From positions 744,001 to 808,000 of the forward strand of contig NZ_JAZDRL010000001.1 in NCBI RefSeq assembly GCF_047501465.1: a DNA stretch of 64,000 bases, written 5' to 3'. The notes under the pieces are model-generated. The model was not told the DNA's origin and did no database searches. It saw only the letters and a list, made by a program, of their open reading frames with translations. A program made the translations under genes and the position numbers. Positions 47,188-55,455 of the stretch are shown one piece after another; position 1 is the first letter of the stretch, and each line of letters starts with the position of its first letter. The DNA comes from Pseudochelatococcus sp047501465 (GTDB lineage Bacteria > Pseudomonadota > Alphaproteobacteria > Rhizobiales > Beijerinckiaceae).

Positions 47188-47498
47188 GCAATCCAATCCC
47201 TTAAAAGTACGCTACATTAATTACGAAAACATATCATAAGAAAAAAGAAATATCATCAAGCCAACCCGCAGATGCAGCAATAATAAGACAGCTCCAGTTA
47301 GGCGTCGATTAAACAAGCAACTAACACTGCAGCATTAAGAATTATAAATAAAAAGAAGGCGCGAGCATTACGCTCGCGCCATTTAACGTATTAGATCACC
47401 AATGATATAATCATTACCAGAGAAAATTCAATAGCAGAGCACATTTTGCCTTATAACAAATCTAGAGTTAGATTTATTCAGTAGCAATTAATAGATTA
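47188..47498. other. Intergenic region between exoprotein and left IS copy
   Basis: The 311 bases contain the exoprotein promoter region and, at 47358-47380, a minus-strand terminator that follows no gene. From 47381 to the IS end no open frame is supported. Confidence 0.5.
47345..47380 (-). terminator. Orphan rho-independent terminator next to IS
   Basis: GGCGCGAGC (47358-47366) pairs perfectly with GCTCGCGCC (47372-47380), five-base loop; on the minus strand TTCTTTTTATTTATAA follows. The only minus-strand gene upstream of it is the repeat-protein gene on the other side of the IS copy. Confidence 0.8.
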
Positions 47499-47575
47499 GG
47501 TTAAGCCTTCAAATTAACGAATATTTATAAGTGTTTTGATTCACTCCCATCATCGCTTTAATTTTGAGGTTTCTG

Positions 47576-48339
47576 ATGGGTGGATATCCTTTTTATATCA
47601 ATGACATTGCCTGGTCCAAATTGCAGGATTTGTTGCCGAAGGTGAAGCGGGGACGGCGGCGTGTAAATGATCGGCGGGTCGTATCGGGGATTGTTTATGT
47701 TCTTCAGTCGGGTGTGATGTGGCGGCAGGCTCCGGCGATTTACGGACCACACAAAACACTTTACACGCGCTATCAACGCTGGAACGCTCAGGGCGTCTGG
47801 ACGCGTATTTTTCAGGCTTTATCCGAAAAAGACGCGCAAGATGAGACACTTATGATAGATTCGACCACGATACGGGTACAGCGTTCGGCTCTTGGCGCCC
47901 AAAAAAAGGATGTCCTGCCACAGGTCGATCTTGCGGCGGTTGGACGAGTAAAATCCACCTGGCCTGTAACGGGCGCGGCAAACCCGTCGCATGGTTGATC
48001 ACGGGTGGCAACATTCACGATGTTTGCCTCGCCCCGCTGCTGATCAACGCCTGCAATCATCCAAATTTACGCCAGATACTGGCGGATACAGGCTATGTTT
48101 CCAAAGACATCCGCGCCTGCGTTGAAGCCGCAAACATCACATATTGTGTGCCAGACCGAAAAAATGCAAAAGTCAAAAATACAATTGATACAGAGCTTTA
48201 TAAAAAAAGATGGAGGGTGGAGGCATGCTTTGCCAAACTCAAAAACTGGCGCCGCATCGCTACACGATATGACAAATCAGCTCAATCGTTCCTCAACGCC
48301 GTAACAATCGCTATCTTATTCTCGTATTACTTAATTTGA
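47576..48339 (+). CDS. IS5-family DDE transposase, made by programmed -1 frameshift (left copy)
   Basis: The first frame runs from ATG 47576 (GAGG ahead) to a stop at 47996-47998, the second to 48339. Shifting -1 at AAAAAAG (47902-47908) gives a single product of about 254 residues: MGGYPFYINDIAWSKL, QSGVMWRQAP, then after the shift GCPATGRSCGGWTSKIH. DDE residues are the Asp in LMIDSTTIRV, the Asp in ILADTGYVSK and the Glu in KKRWRVEACFAKLKNW, which also gives the Y-R-E-K signature. It reads inward, towards the enclosed gene. Confidence 0.88.
47902..47908 (+). promoter_or_regulatory. Slippery heptamer for -1 frameshifting (left copy)
   Basis: A AAA AAG in the zero frame, preceded by GCGCCC, at the junction of the two transposase frames. 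This is the classical efficient bacterial -1 slip site. The second frame continues the transposase homology directly after it. Confidence 0.8.
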
Positions 48340-48354
48340 ATCCTCAGCCTAGAA

Positions 48355-49818
48355 CTAGCCTGTACACATTGTAATAAACCCTGAAATTCCAGGATGAGCT
48401 TTCTCAGCATCAGCATAAAACCGACCTTGATCAATGCGGCTGCAACGAATACTCATCATCAGCTTCCCAATATCACTCTGGAATCCAACATTCTCATTAG
48501 AATCGCTGGCACTGGCATGCTCTAGCTTATGAATGATATATATTGCTGCCTCATCGGTAACATATCCCATTTCTTTGGTTGAAAGACCCAGGAATACAGA
48601 AAGATTAAGCAGTTGAAAGGCTCCCCCTGAAAGGCCGCTGACCACAGAAGCGCTAAGCTCTCCAAGAACTTTAACTGAAAGACCATTGAGCACAGAAGCA
48701 TCAAGCCATTTAAGTGCTTCTTGCGAAAGACCATTGAGCACAGAAGCGTTAAGCTCTCCAAGAACTTCAACTGAAAGACTGTTGAGCACAGAAGCATCAA
48801 GCCATTTAAGTGCTTCTTGCGAAAGCTTGTTTAGATCAGAAGCATCAAGTTTTGTAAGGTCCTCAGCCGAAAGCGTGTTGAGACCAGTTCGAACCATAAT
48901 CATCTCTCGAGCGTCATTCGAAAGTTTTTCGGACACAGAAGGATTAAGATTTTTAAGCGCGTCAACTGAAAGACAGCCGAGCACAGAAGCATCAAACGCT
49001 CCAATTGCATTATCAGAAAGACCATTGAGCACAGAAGCATTAAGCCCTTTAAGCGCATCATCCGAAAGGTCGTAAAACACAGAGACATCAAGCTCTTCCA
49101 ATGCTTCCCTAGAGAGATAATTTATTATCCACGCGTTCAATACCTTAAGTGTCTCAGGCGAAAGATTATTCAACACTCGCGCTTGAAGACGCCCATATAT
49201 GTACTCGCCATAGTCATCTCTACGGTTATCAGCACAATATAAAACATTCAGGTTGATTTTTCCAAGCGCCTCGATAGAAAGCTTATTCAGCAGTTCAACA
49301 TCAAGCCGAGAATAAGGAATATCAGAAAAACAGTTTAAGAAATGTCCATCAAGCTTCTTAACCTCTGCATCTGGAAGATCCTTAAGCATTTGATTGCAAT
49401 CCCAGACACTAATCGTCTTTCCATCATCAACACCCCGGCGTCCATAGCTAATATTATCCTTTAAGGTATCATGCGAAATATTATTTATAAAATGCGCCTT
49501 ATTTATCAGCTTATCCCTAAAGCAAACTCCCAGCACCTGGGCATTAAGCTTAGAAATTTCTTCACCAGGAAGCATGTTCAGGACAAATGAATTCAATGAC
49601 CGCAGCCGGTCTTCGCTAAAACTATTAAGCTCAGCCGCATCAACCAATGAGAAACATGATCTCACAGTGAGCTGCAAGGTATCCCACAATCGTTTCAGAT
49701 GATGAAACGCATCAACAATCCAACACACTTTTTGCGGCACAGGCGGAGGTGGAGGCGCTACATGAACCAGGTTGCGTTGCAAGTGGAACGTCTGGGGCAT
49801 TACCATAACACTAGCCAT
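48355..49818 (-). CDS. Repeat protein built of 16-residue LSxEALxxLNASVLNx units, between two IS copies
   Basis: I do not recognise a family for this 487-residue protein. After a short N-terminus with a proline run (VAPPPPPVPQ) it consists mainly of about 16-17 repeats of consensus LSxEALxxLNASVLNx. Each is two 8-residue halves of the form L-[SND]-x-x-[AV]-L-x-x, suggesting a solenoid of short capped helices. The best preserved run lies at about residues 220-420. No signal peptide or membrane segment is evident. GGGAG lies eight bases before ATG 49818. The gene fills nearly all of the 1490 bases between the IS copies, leaving 23 bases to the right IS flank, so it has no room for its own promoter and may depend on read-through from that transposase. 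Confidence 0.8.
   Translation of the reverse strand: MASVMVMPQTFHLQRNLVHVAPPPPPVPQKVCWIVDAFHHLKRLWDTLQLTVRSCFSLVDAAELNSFSEDRLRSLNSFVLNMLPGEEISKLNAQVLGVCFRDKLINKAHFINNISHDTLKDNISYGRRGVDDGKTISVWDCNQMLKDLPDAEVKKLDGHFLNCFSDIPYSRLDVELLNKLSIEALGKINLNVLYCADNRRDDYGEYIYGRLQARVLNNLSPETLKVLNAWIINYLSREALEELDVSVFYDLSDDALKGLNASVLNGLSDNAIGAFDASVLGCLSVDALKNLNPSVSEKLSNDAREMIMVRTGLNTLSAEDLTKLDASDLNKLSQEALKWLDASVLNSLSVEVLGELNASVLNGLSQEALKWLDASVLNGLSVKVLGELSASVVSGLSGGAFQLLNLSVFLGLSTKEMGYVTDEAAIYIIHKLEHASASDSNENVGFQSDIGKLMMSIRCSRIDQGRFYADAEKAHPGISGFITMCTG
48560..49160 (-). repeat. Tandem 48-bp repeats inside the repeat-protein gene
   Basis: Units of 48 bases encode the 16-residue repeats. On the minus strand the words GAGCACAGAAGC and CCATTGAGCACAG (written on the plus strand) recur at 48-base spacing, some nearly identical over 96 bases (compare 48675-48760 with 48770-48835). 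The near identity of adjacent pairs points to recent duplication or gene conversion. Confidence 0.8.
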
Positions 49819-49853
49819 TATAAAAACTCCCAATAAAATGATAGGCTGAGGAT

Positions 49854-50617
49854 TCAAATTAAGTAATACGAGAATAAGATAGCGATTGTTACGGCGTTGA
49901 GGAACGATTGAGCTGATTTGTCATATCGTGTAGCGATGCGGCGCCAGTTTTTGAGTTTGGCAAAGCATGCCTCCACCCTCCATCTTTTTTTATAAAGCTC
50001 TGTATCAATTGTATTTTTGACTTTTGCATTTTTTCGGTCTGGCACACAATATGTGATGTTTGCGGCTTCAACGCAGGCGCGGATGTCTTTGGAAACATAG
50101 CCTGTATCCGCCAGTATCTGGCGTAAATTTGGATGATTGCAGGCGTTGATCAGCAGCGGGGCGAGGCAAACATCGTGAATGTTGCCACCCGTGATCAACC
50201 ATGCGACGGGTTTGCCGCGCCCGTTACAGGCCAGGTGGATTTTACTCGTCCAACCGCCGCAAGATCGACCTGTGGCAGGACATCCTTTTTTTGGGCGCCA
50301 AGAGCCGAACGCTGTACCCGTATCGTGGTCGAATCTATCATAAGTGTCTCATCTTGCGCGTCTTTTTCGGATAAAGCCTGAAAAATACGCGTCCAGACGC
50401 CCTGAGCGTTCCAGCGTTGATAGCGCGTGTAAAGTGTTTTGTGTGGTCCGTAAATCGCCGGAGCCTGCCGCCACATCACACCCGACTGAAGAACATAAAC
50501 AATCCCCGATACGACCCGCCGATCATTTACACGCCGCCGTCCCCGCTTCACCTTCGGCAACAAATCCTGCAATTTGGACCAGGCAATGTCATTGATATAA
50601 AAAGGATATCCACCCAT
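49854..50617 (-). CDS. IS5-family DDE transposase, made by programmed -1 frameshift (right copy)
   Basis: Sequence-identical to the left copy transposase. ATG at 50617, slip site AAAAAAG at 50291-50285, stop at 49854. The stop lies 35 bases upstream of the repeat-protein ATG and on the same strand, so the two could form one transcript. Confidence 0.88.
50285..50291 (-). promoter_or_regulatory. Slippery heptamer for -1 frameshifting (right copy)
   Basis: Mirror of 47902-47908: A AAA AAG read on the minus strand at the transposase frame junction. Confidence 0.8.
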
Positions 50618-50835
50618 CAGAAACCTCAAAATTAAAGCGATGATGGGAGTGAATCAAAACACTTATAAATATTCGTTAATTTGAAGGCTTAACCTAATTC
50701 TAATCAATTAGTCTAGTAAAATTTATCTTGAGAAAATTGTCTTGAATGCTACGAAAACATAAAATCATTTACCCGTCAACAAGAAACCAGGATACGGCGC
50801 TCACCAGAAAGCACCGCGCCTGATAAATCAAGCAT

Positions 50836-51597
50836 TCATGCCCCTCCTGGCGGCTGCACAAGAGCAAATGATACACCTTGAGGGTCGTTAGCAATGACGA
50901 TCCACGCACCACCAGGCACTTCATGCGGACCGTGCAATACTTTACCACCATTACTTGTAATACGCTCAATGGCGGCGTTTATATTGTCTACGTTGATATA
51001 AAATTGCCAATAGGCCAGCGGACAATCCTTCGTTCTTGTCATCATACCACCGACAGGGTCGTTCCCAGCTGTGAAAATTCGGTAGATGCCCATCTCGCCC
51101 ATATCAAGATCTTCGCTCTTCGACCAACCAAACAAGCCGGAATAGAACGCAAAGGCAGACTCCATTGTATCGGCATTCAATTCTGACCATCCGAATGTTC
51201 CGGGCCGCATGTGTTCCCCAGTGCATTCCGGCTGATCTGTCAAAGCCTGATGGATCGCGAAGACTACCCCTTGTGGATCAGCAAGCACAGCATAGCGAAC
51301 CATATCTGGCACGTCGTTCGGGCCGTAAATAAGCTTCGCGCCAGCATCGCGCGCACGCTTCAAGGTTGCATCAAGATTATCGACCAAAATGGAGCCGGTC
51401 CATGATGGCGGCGAACCATCCACCTCTGATACACCAGCCACAGGCGTATCACCTGCGCTCAGCCAGGTATAAGGCTTATCAGAGATTGTCGTCTGCTCTG
51501 CGGTCCAGCCAACGACTGCGCCATAAAACGCAACCGCTGCGTTAACGTCAGGCGTCGCTAGCTCGTACCAGGTGAAACATGGAAGTCGGGATGTCAT
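50836..51597 (-). CDS. Two-domain VOC-family protein
   Basis: The 253-residue protein has two glyoxalase/bleomycin-resistance-like modules: residues about 5-120 (CFTWYELATPDVNAAVAFY) and 130-250 (FGWSELNADTMESAFAFY, HGPHEVPGGAWIVIANDPQG). This tandem layout is typical of VOC proteins annotated as possible hydroxylases or lyases with unknown substrate. ATG 51597 follows GGAG at six bases. The next VOC gene lies 36 bases upstream on the same strand; both diverge from marR. Confidence 0.85.
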   Translation of the reverse strand: MTSRLPCFTWYELATPDVNAAVAFYGAVVGWTAEQTTISDKPYTWLSAGDTPVAGVSEVDGSPPSWTGSILVDNLDATLKRARDAGAKLIYGPNDVPDMVRYAVLADPQGVVFAIHQALTDQPECTGEHMRPGTFGWSELNADTMESAFAFYSGLFGWSKSEDLDMGEMGIYRIFTAGNDPVGGMMTRTKDCPLAYWQFYINVDNINAAIERITSNGGKVLHGPHEVPGGAWIVIANDPQGVSFALVQPPGGA

Positions 51598-51633
51598 CGT
51601 CTTCTCCAATTCTTCAGTGGGAGTGAAACGCGC

Positions 51634-52026
51634 TCACGCTTCTTTCATCCAGAATATCTCCCAGATGTGACCGTCGGGGTCGTTAAATGCACGACCATAC
51701 ATAAACCCAAGGTCCTCGGGTTCACGCACATCACTACCTCCCGCAGCAATGGCCTTATGAAAGAACTCATCAACCTCCTCCCTGCTATCGACAGAAATGG
51801 CGGTCAACACTTCAGTGGCCTTGGAAGCATCAACGATTGTTTTCGGGGTAAATTGCGCGAATTTCTGATGGGTCAGCAACATCACATAAATCGTATCGCT
51901 AATGACGATGCAGGCTGCCGTTTCATCGGAATATTCAGGATTGCGCTGAAACCCAAAGGCTTCATAAAACGCTGTCGACTTTGCCAGATCGCGCACCGGC
52001 AAGTTGATAAATACTTTCGTGGACAT
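51634..52026 (-). CDS. Single-domain VOC-family protein (glyoxalase-like)
   Basis: The 130-residue protein reads MSTKVFINLPVRDLAKSTAF and RAFNDPDGHIWEIFWM, the pattern of PhnB/YdgI-type VOC proteins often called lactoylglutathione lyase-like. The terminal Glu in HIWEIFW is a probable metal ligand. GGGAGGT stands before ATG 52026; a longer frame from 52104 is unsupported. The 118-base space to marR contains a perfect palindrome, a likely shared operator. Confidence 0.85.
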   Translation of the reverse strand: MSTKVFINLPVRDLAKSTAFYEAFGFQRNPEYSDETAACIVISDTIYVMLLTHQKFAQFTPKTIVDASKATEVLTAISVDSREEVDEFFHKAIAAGGSDVREPEDLGFMYGRAFNDPDGHIWEIFWMKEA

Positions 52027-52122
52027 GCTACCTCCCGCATCGTTTCTGAGAACCAAATGCGTTGCGCTGACCATGAAAAGGATTTCAATGCGGCCCTTCT
52101 TCAATGGCCTTGCATTAATGGA

Positions 52123-52132
52123 TTGATATCAA
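52123..52132. promoter_or_regulatory. Palindrome in VOC/marR divergent promoter (candidate MarR operator)
   Basis: TTGATATCAA is a perfect 10-bp palindrome 13 bases upstream of the marR ATG; a second palindrome CATTAATG lies at 52112-52119. MarR proteins commonly bind such short AT-rich dyads overlapping their own promoter. Confidence 0.5.
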
Positions 52133-52144
52133 CATAATCATTCA

Positions 52145-52711
52145 ATGTCAAAACACGCTTCGTTGAACGCTTTACTCCAGACTGAAGACATCCCTTATGC
52201 TCTGCTTACCAGCTCACCGCTGGTTCGCGATACTTGCCTGTGCCTTTATGTGCAACGTGCAGCGCGGGCTTTAGCGCGTCGATTTGACGATGCCTTGCGA
52301 TCCTTGGGGCTTACAAACGGGCAGTTTTCGCTATTGATGTCACTTAATCGGCCAGAACCACCCACGATGGGTGCTATGGCAGAGCTGCTTGCATTGGACC
52401 GGACAACCCTGACAGCGGCAATCAAACCGCTTGAACGGCGCGGTTTGATTACAGTATCAGTGGATGAGCGAGACCGCCGCAGTCGCAGGCTGTCTCTCAC
52501 ACCATCTGGCCACGCATTGCTTATTCAAGCTATACCGGTTTGGAGAGAGGCCCACGTGGAGGTGGAAGTCGCCCTGCCCGCTGCGACCAACCCTGATGAT
52601 TTGCGCACCGCTCTTTTAGCATTAAGCGAGCCACAGCCTGGCAAAGTTGCTAATCGCCAGAATGAATTTGAAAGCAAGGAACGGAGTGCAGCCCTCTCCA
52701 ACGTCGAGTAA
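52145..52711 (+). CDS. MarR-family transcriptional regulator
   Basis: The 188-residue protein has the winged helix-turn-helix: LGLTNGQFSLLMSLNRPEPP, AELLALDRTTLTAAIKPLERR and the wing SVDERDRRSRRLSLTPSGH, the MarR DxRxxR signature. It is divergent from the two VOC genes and followed by ada and alkA on its own strand with little space, so it may regulate both sides. Cys residues near the N-terminus (RDTCLCLYVQ) could sense oxidants or electrophiles, which is inference. Confidence 0.9.
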   Translation: MSKHASLNALLQTEDIPYALLTSSPLVRDTCLCLYVQRAARALARRFDDALRSLGLTNGQFSLLMSLNRPEPPTMGAMAELLALDRTTLTAAIKPLERRGLITVSVDERDRRSRRLSLTPSGHALLIQAIPVWREAHVEVEVALPAATNPDDLRTALLALSEPQPGKVANRQNEFESKERSAALSNVE

Positions 52712-52752
52712 AGTTGCATTCAACTCTATTGCTTATCATGATCGGCACAACG

Positions 52753-53841
52753 ATGAACAACCAAGCCTCTATAAACCAACACCTCAACGATCCTCGTTGG
52801 CATGCCATCCAACAGCGTGATCAGACTGCAGATGGCCTTTTCTTTTATGCTGTTTCAACGACCGGCATTTACTGTCGCCCCTCCTGCCCGTCGAAAACGG
52901 CCAGACCAGAGCACATCCAATTTTTCGATAACTGTGCAGATGCTGAATCTGCGGGATTTCGCGCCTGCCAACGCTGCACGCCCAACGGCCCATCAATTGC
53001 TGAAAACATAGCTGCAAGTGTTGCAAAAGCCTGCCGGATCATTGAAGAGGCAGATACTTTGCCAAAGCTTGATGAATTGGCGGCATCGGTGGGCATGAGC
53101 GCATCTCATTTCCATCGTCAGTTTAAAGAAATCACTGGCCTCACGCCCAAGTCTTACGGCGCGGCTCATCAGGCAAAGAAGATACGGCAAGAATTATCTG
53201 CGCATGACAGCAGCGTCACCGATGCCATATTTGATGCAGGATTCAATGCAAGCAGTCGTTTTTATGCAAATTCCAATGCAATTCTCGGCATGACTCCCAC
53301 AAGTTTTAAAGCCGGCGGCGAACACATTGTTATACGTTTCGCAATCGGTGCATGTACACTCGGGGCCATATTGGTTGCCTGCAGCGATAAAGGTGTGTGC
53401 GCCATATTGATTGGCGATGACCCTGAAGTGTTGGCGCATGATCTGCAAGATCGCTTCCCCAAAGCAGATCTGATCGGCGGCGATGCCGCTTTTGAAGACC
53501 TTGTGGCCAAAGTTGTAGGCTTTATCGAAGCGCCACAGCTCGGCCTCGACCTACCCCTTGATATCCGTGGTACAGCGTTTCAACAGCGTGTCTGGCAAGC
53601 CCTGCGCGCTATCCCTGTCGGCACAACGGTCTCTTATACAGAGCTGGCCCAAAAAATTGGGGAGCCAAAGGCCGTTCGGGCGGTGGCACAAGCATGCGGC
53701 GCAAACAAGCTTGCGGTCGCAATACCTTGCCATCGCGTTGTGCGCAATGATGGCGCACTGTCCGGCTATCGCTGGGGCGTAGAACGCAAGCGTATTCTGC
53801 TGGAAACCGAGGCCCAGGCAACGCATGGCGCGCAGAAATGA
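52753..53841 (+). CDS. ada: Ada bifunctional DNA-alkylation repair protein and activator
   Basis: The 362-residue protein has the full Ada layout. Residues 1-80 are the zinc-binding methylphosphotriester acceptor (TTGIYCRPSCPSK, FRACQRC), about 85-180 an AraC-type helix-turn-helix (LAASVGMSASHFHRQFKEIT), and about 185-362 the O6-methylguanine transferase with active Cys in AIPCHRVVRNDG. Methylation of the N-terminal Cys would turn it into an activator of ada and alkA. ATG 52753 fits the family start; TTG 52714 and ATG 52738 are other options. The gene follows marR closely. Confidence 0.95.
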   Translation: MNNQASINQHLNDPRWHAIQQRDQTADGLFFYAVSTTGIYCRPSCPSKTARPEHIQFFDNCADAESAGFRACQRCTPNGPSIAENIAASVAKACRIIEEADTLPKLDELAASVGMSASHFHRQFKEITGLTPKSYGAAHQAKKIRQELSAHDSSVTDAIFDAGFNASSRFYANSNAILGMTPTSFKAGGEHIVIRFAIGACTLGAILVACSDKGVCAILIGDDPEVLAHDLQDRFPKADLIGGDAAFEDLVAKVVGFIEAPQLGLDLPLDIRGTAFQQRVWQALRAIPVGTTVSYTELAQKIGEPKAVRAVAQACGANKLAVAIPCHRVVRNDGALSGYRWGVERKRILLETEAQATHGAQK

Positions 53842-54761
53842 TGACGCCTTTGTCACCTCTCCATATCAGGCTACCGTTTACGCCGCCAATGGCTTGGCCA
53901 GTTATGCTGGCCTTTTTCCGTCTACGCGCAATTGCAGGTATCGAAAAAATAGGTGAAACGACCTACACCCGTTCTATCAGGCTCGGCTCTACGCATGGCA
54001 TGCTTGCCGTGCAGCACCTGGAAGGCACAGATGCGCTGGATGCCCGCATCCACATGGCTGATGAATTTAATTCGGATGAGATCAGTCTCACCGAAATCAC
54101 CATGCGTTTACGCAGCATGTTTGACCTCGACGCTGATCTGACAGCCATAGCAGACCATTTAAAGCGCGATCCCTACCTTGCACCACTTGTCGCCAAACGT
54201 CCCGCAGTCCGCATCGCGGGCCATTGGGAGCCATTTGAGACCGCCATTCGTGCGGTTCTGGGCCAGCAGGTATCACTTGTGGCTGCGCGCCAGCTAACCG
54301 CCCGCCTGGTGGATCGGGCTGGCTCACTGATTGATGAGGCATCAACAGATGCTCCACACAGGCTGTTTCCGACACCTCAACAAGTGCTTGCGGCGGACCT
54401 TTCAAATATGGGCATGCCAGGAGCGCGCGTCCGTACAATGCAAGCGGTAGCTGAAGCCTTTATCGCCGATCCCTTGCTGTTTAAACGCGGAGAACAGATC
54501 GATAATACCGTGGCACGGCTTTCGGCAATTAAAGGCATCGGCCCATGGACGGCGCATTACATCGCTATCAGAGCCTGTCGCGAGCCAGATGGTTTTCCGG
54601 CCAGTGATGCGGGATTATTGCGCGGTATGGCAGATGAAGATGGCCAGCGCCCGACACCGCAAAATCTCAGTGCGCGCGCTGAAATCTGGCGTCCATATCG
54701 CGCTTATGCAGCTCATCATATTTGGGCGGAAGATGAGCAGAAACTGTCATCCAGAAATTGA
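53838..54761 (+). CDS. alkA: DNA-3-methyladenine glycosylase II (AlkA)
   Basis: The 307-residue enzyme has the AlkA N-terminal domain, the segment FETAIRAVLGQQVSLVAARQ and the helix-hairpin-helix with catalytic Asp: LSAIKGIGPWTAHYIAIR then GFPASDAGLLRGM. It removes alkylated purines to start base excision repair. ATGA overlap (53838-53841) couples it to ada, giving an adaptive-response operon. Confidence 0.93.
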   Translation: MMTPLSPLHIRLPFTPPMAWPVMLAFFRLRAIAGIEKIGETTYTRSIRLGSTHGMLAVQHLEGTDALDARIHMADEFNSDEISLTEITMRLRSMFDLDADLTAIADHLKRDPYLAPLVAKRPAVRIAGHWEPFETAIRAVLGQQVSLVAARQLTARLVDRAGSLIDEASTDAPHRLFPTPQQVLAADLSNMGMPGARVRTMQAVAEAFIADPLLFKRGEQIDNTVARLSAIKGIGPWTAHYIAIRACREPDGFPASDAGLLRGMADEDGQRPTPQNLSARAEIWRPYRAYAAHHIWAEDEQKLSSRN

Positions 54762-54780
54762 TAATCCTTGATGCAAATAT

Positions 54781-54820
54781 TATCTAGAACTAACGAAAGT
54801 GAATTATCCATCTATCTAGA
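54781..54820. promoter_or_regulatory. Direct TATCTAGA repeats upstream of NAD(P)-binding gene
   Basis: TATCTAGA occurs at 54781-54788 and 54813-54820, 32 bp apart (about three helical turns), ending 15 bases before the ATG. Each contains the palindrome TCTAGA. Such phased repeats suggest a repressor site; the regulator is unknown and none is encoded beside it. Confidence 0.4.
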
Positions 54821-54835
54821 CAAAGGACCTTCACC

Positions 54836-55423
54836 ATGGCTTACATCGCTCTTGTCGGCGCCTCCGGTCAAGCTGGCTCCCGCATTCTGAAGGAATTGTC
54901 TGATCGCGGTCATAGCGTCACTGCTATTGCGCGTTCTCCTGAGAAAATTGCGGTACTTCCCAATGTTACGGCAAAGAAAGGCGATGTTTACGATGGGACA
55001 GCACTTGCCAACTTATTGAAGGGCCATGACGCCGTCATCAGCGCAGTGCATTTCACGGCCAGCGACCCCGCAACGCTCATTGAAGCCGTCCGCGCTTCAG
55101 GCGTGAAGCGCTATCTGGTCGTTGGTGGCGCTGGCAGCCTGCAGATTGAGACAGGTCAACGCCTCGTTGATCTTCCCGACTTCCCGGAAGCCTATAAGGC
55201 AGAGGCGACCAAAGGGGCTGAGTTTCTCGACCTGCTGCGGAAAGAAAAAGAGCTGGATTGGACCTTCCTGTCACCTTCAGCAGAATTTATCCCCGGCGAG
55301 CGCACGGGCAAGTTCCGTCTTGGGAAGGATACGCTACTTTCCAATGAGAACGGCAGCAAAATTTCTTTCGAGGATTATGCCATTGCCCTTGTCGATGAAA
55401 TTGAAGACCATGCCTTCCCGTAG
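54836..55423 (+). CDS. NAD(P)H-binding atypical SDR protein (YwnB-like)
   Basis: The 195-residue protein starts MAYIALVGASGQAGSRIL, a Rossmann motif, followed by DRGHSVTAIARSPEK and VVGGAGSLQ. It belongs to the small NAD(P)H-binding/flavin-reductase-like group related to YwnB and BLVRB, whose members are induced by electrophiles or oxidants. AAGGA precedes the ATG. It is convergent with the SDR gene 32 bases on. Confidence 0.85.
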   Translation: MAYIALVGASGQAGSRILKELSDRGHSVTAIARSPEKIAVLPNVTAKKGDVYDGTALANLLKGHDAVISAVHFTASDPATLIEAVRASGVKRYLVVGGAGSLQIETGQRLVDLPDFPEAYKAEATKGAEFLDLLRKEKELDWTFLSPSAEFIPGERTGKFRLGKDTLLSNENGSKISFEDYAIALVDEIEDHAFP

Positions 55424-55455
55424 CCGCTTCACCGTGGGCTATTGACCCATAGTCA

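Larger units (their letters stand above)
47499..48349 (+). mobile_element. IS5-family insertion sequence, left copy
   Basis: The element is 851 bp, bounded by TA at 47497-47498 and 48350-48351. Its ends are imperfect inverted repeats (GGTTAAGCC and GGCTGAGGA outer parts, then a shared TTCAAATTAA core; 18 of 24 positions match). It holds one transposase split over two frames. The sequence at both ends and the coding region read the same as the copy at 49844-50694, so the duplication is recent. TA flanks and the frameshifted DDE transposase fit the IS427 subgroup of IS5. Confidence 0.9.
49844..50694 (-). mobile_element. IS5-family insertion sequence, right copy (inverted)
   Basis: The element has the same 851-bp length and sequence as the left copy in the opposite orientation, flanked by TA at 49842-49843 and 50695-50696. 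The two copies bracket the 16-residue repeat gene with both transposases pointing inward. The bases outside the outer ends show a weak inverted resemblance (AATTAATAGAT on the left, AATTGATTAGAAT reversed on the right). Confidence 0.9.

Noticed and set aside
47388..47496. Possible remnant of a disrupted gene between the orphan terminator and the left IS
   Set aside because: Minus-strand frames are broken by stops within about 20 codons and show no recognisable protein, so only a 3' untranslated spacer is supported.
48560..49160. CRISPR-like array because of regular 48-base repetition
   Set aside because: Repeats are contiguous, in frame and coding; there are no unique spacers.
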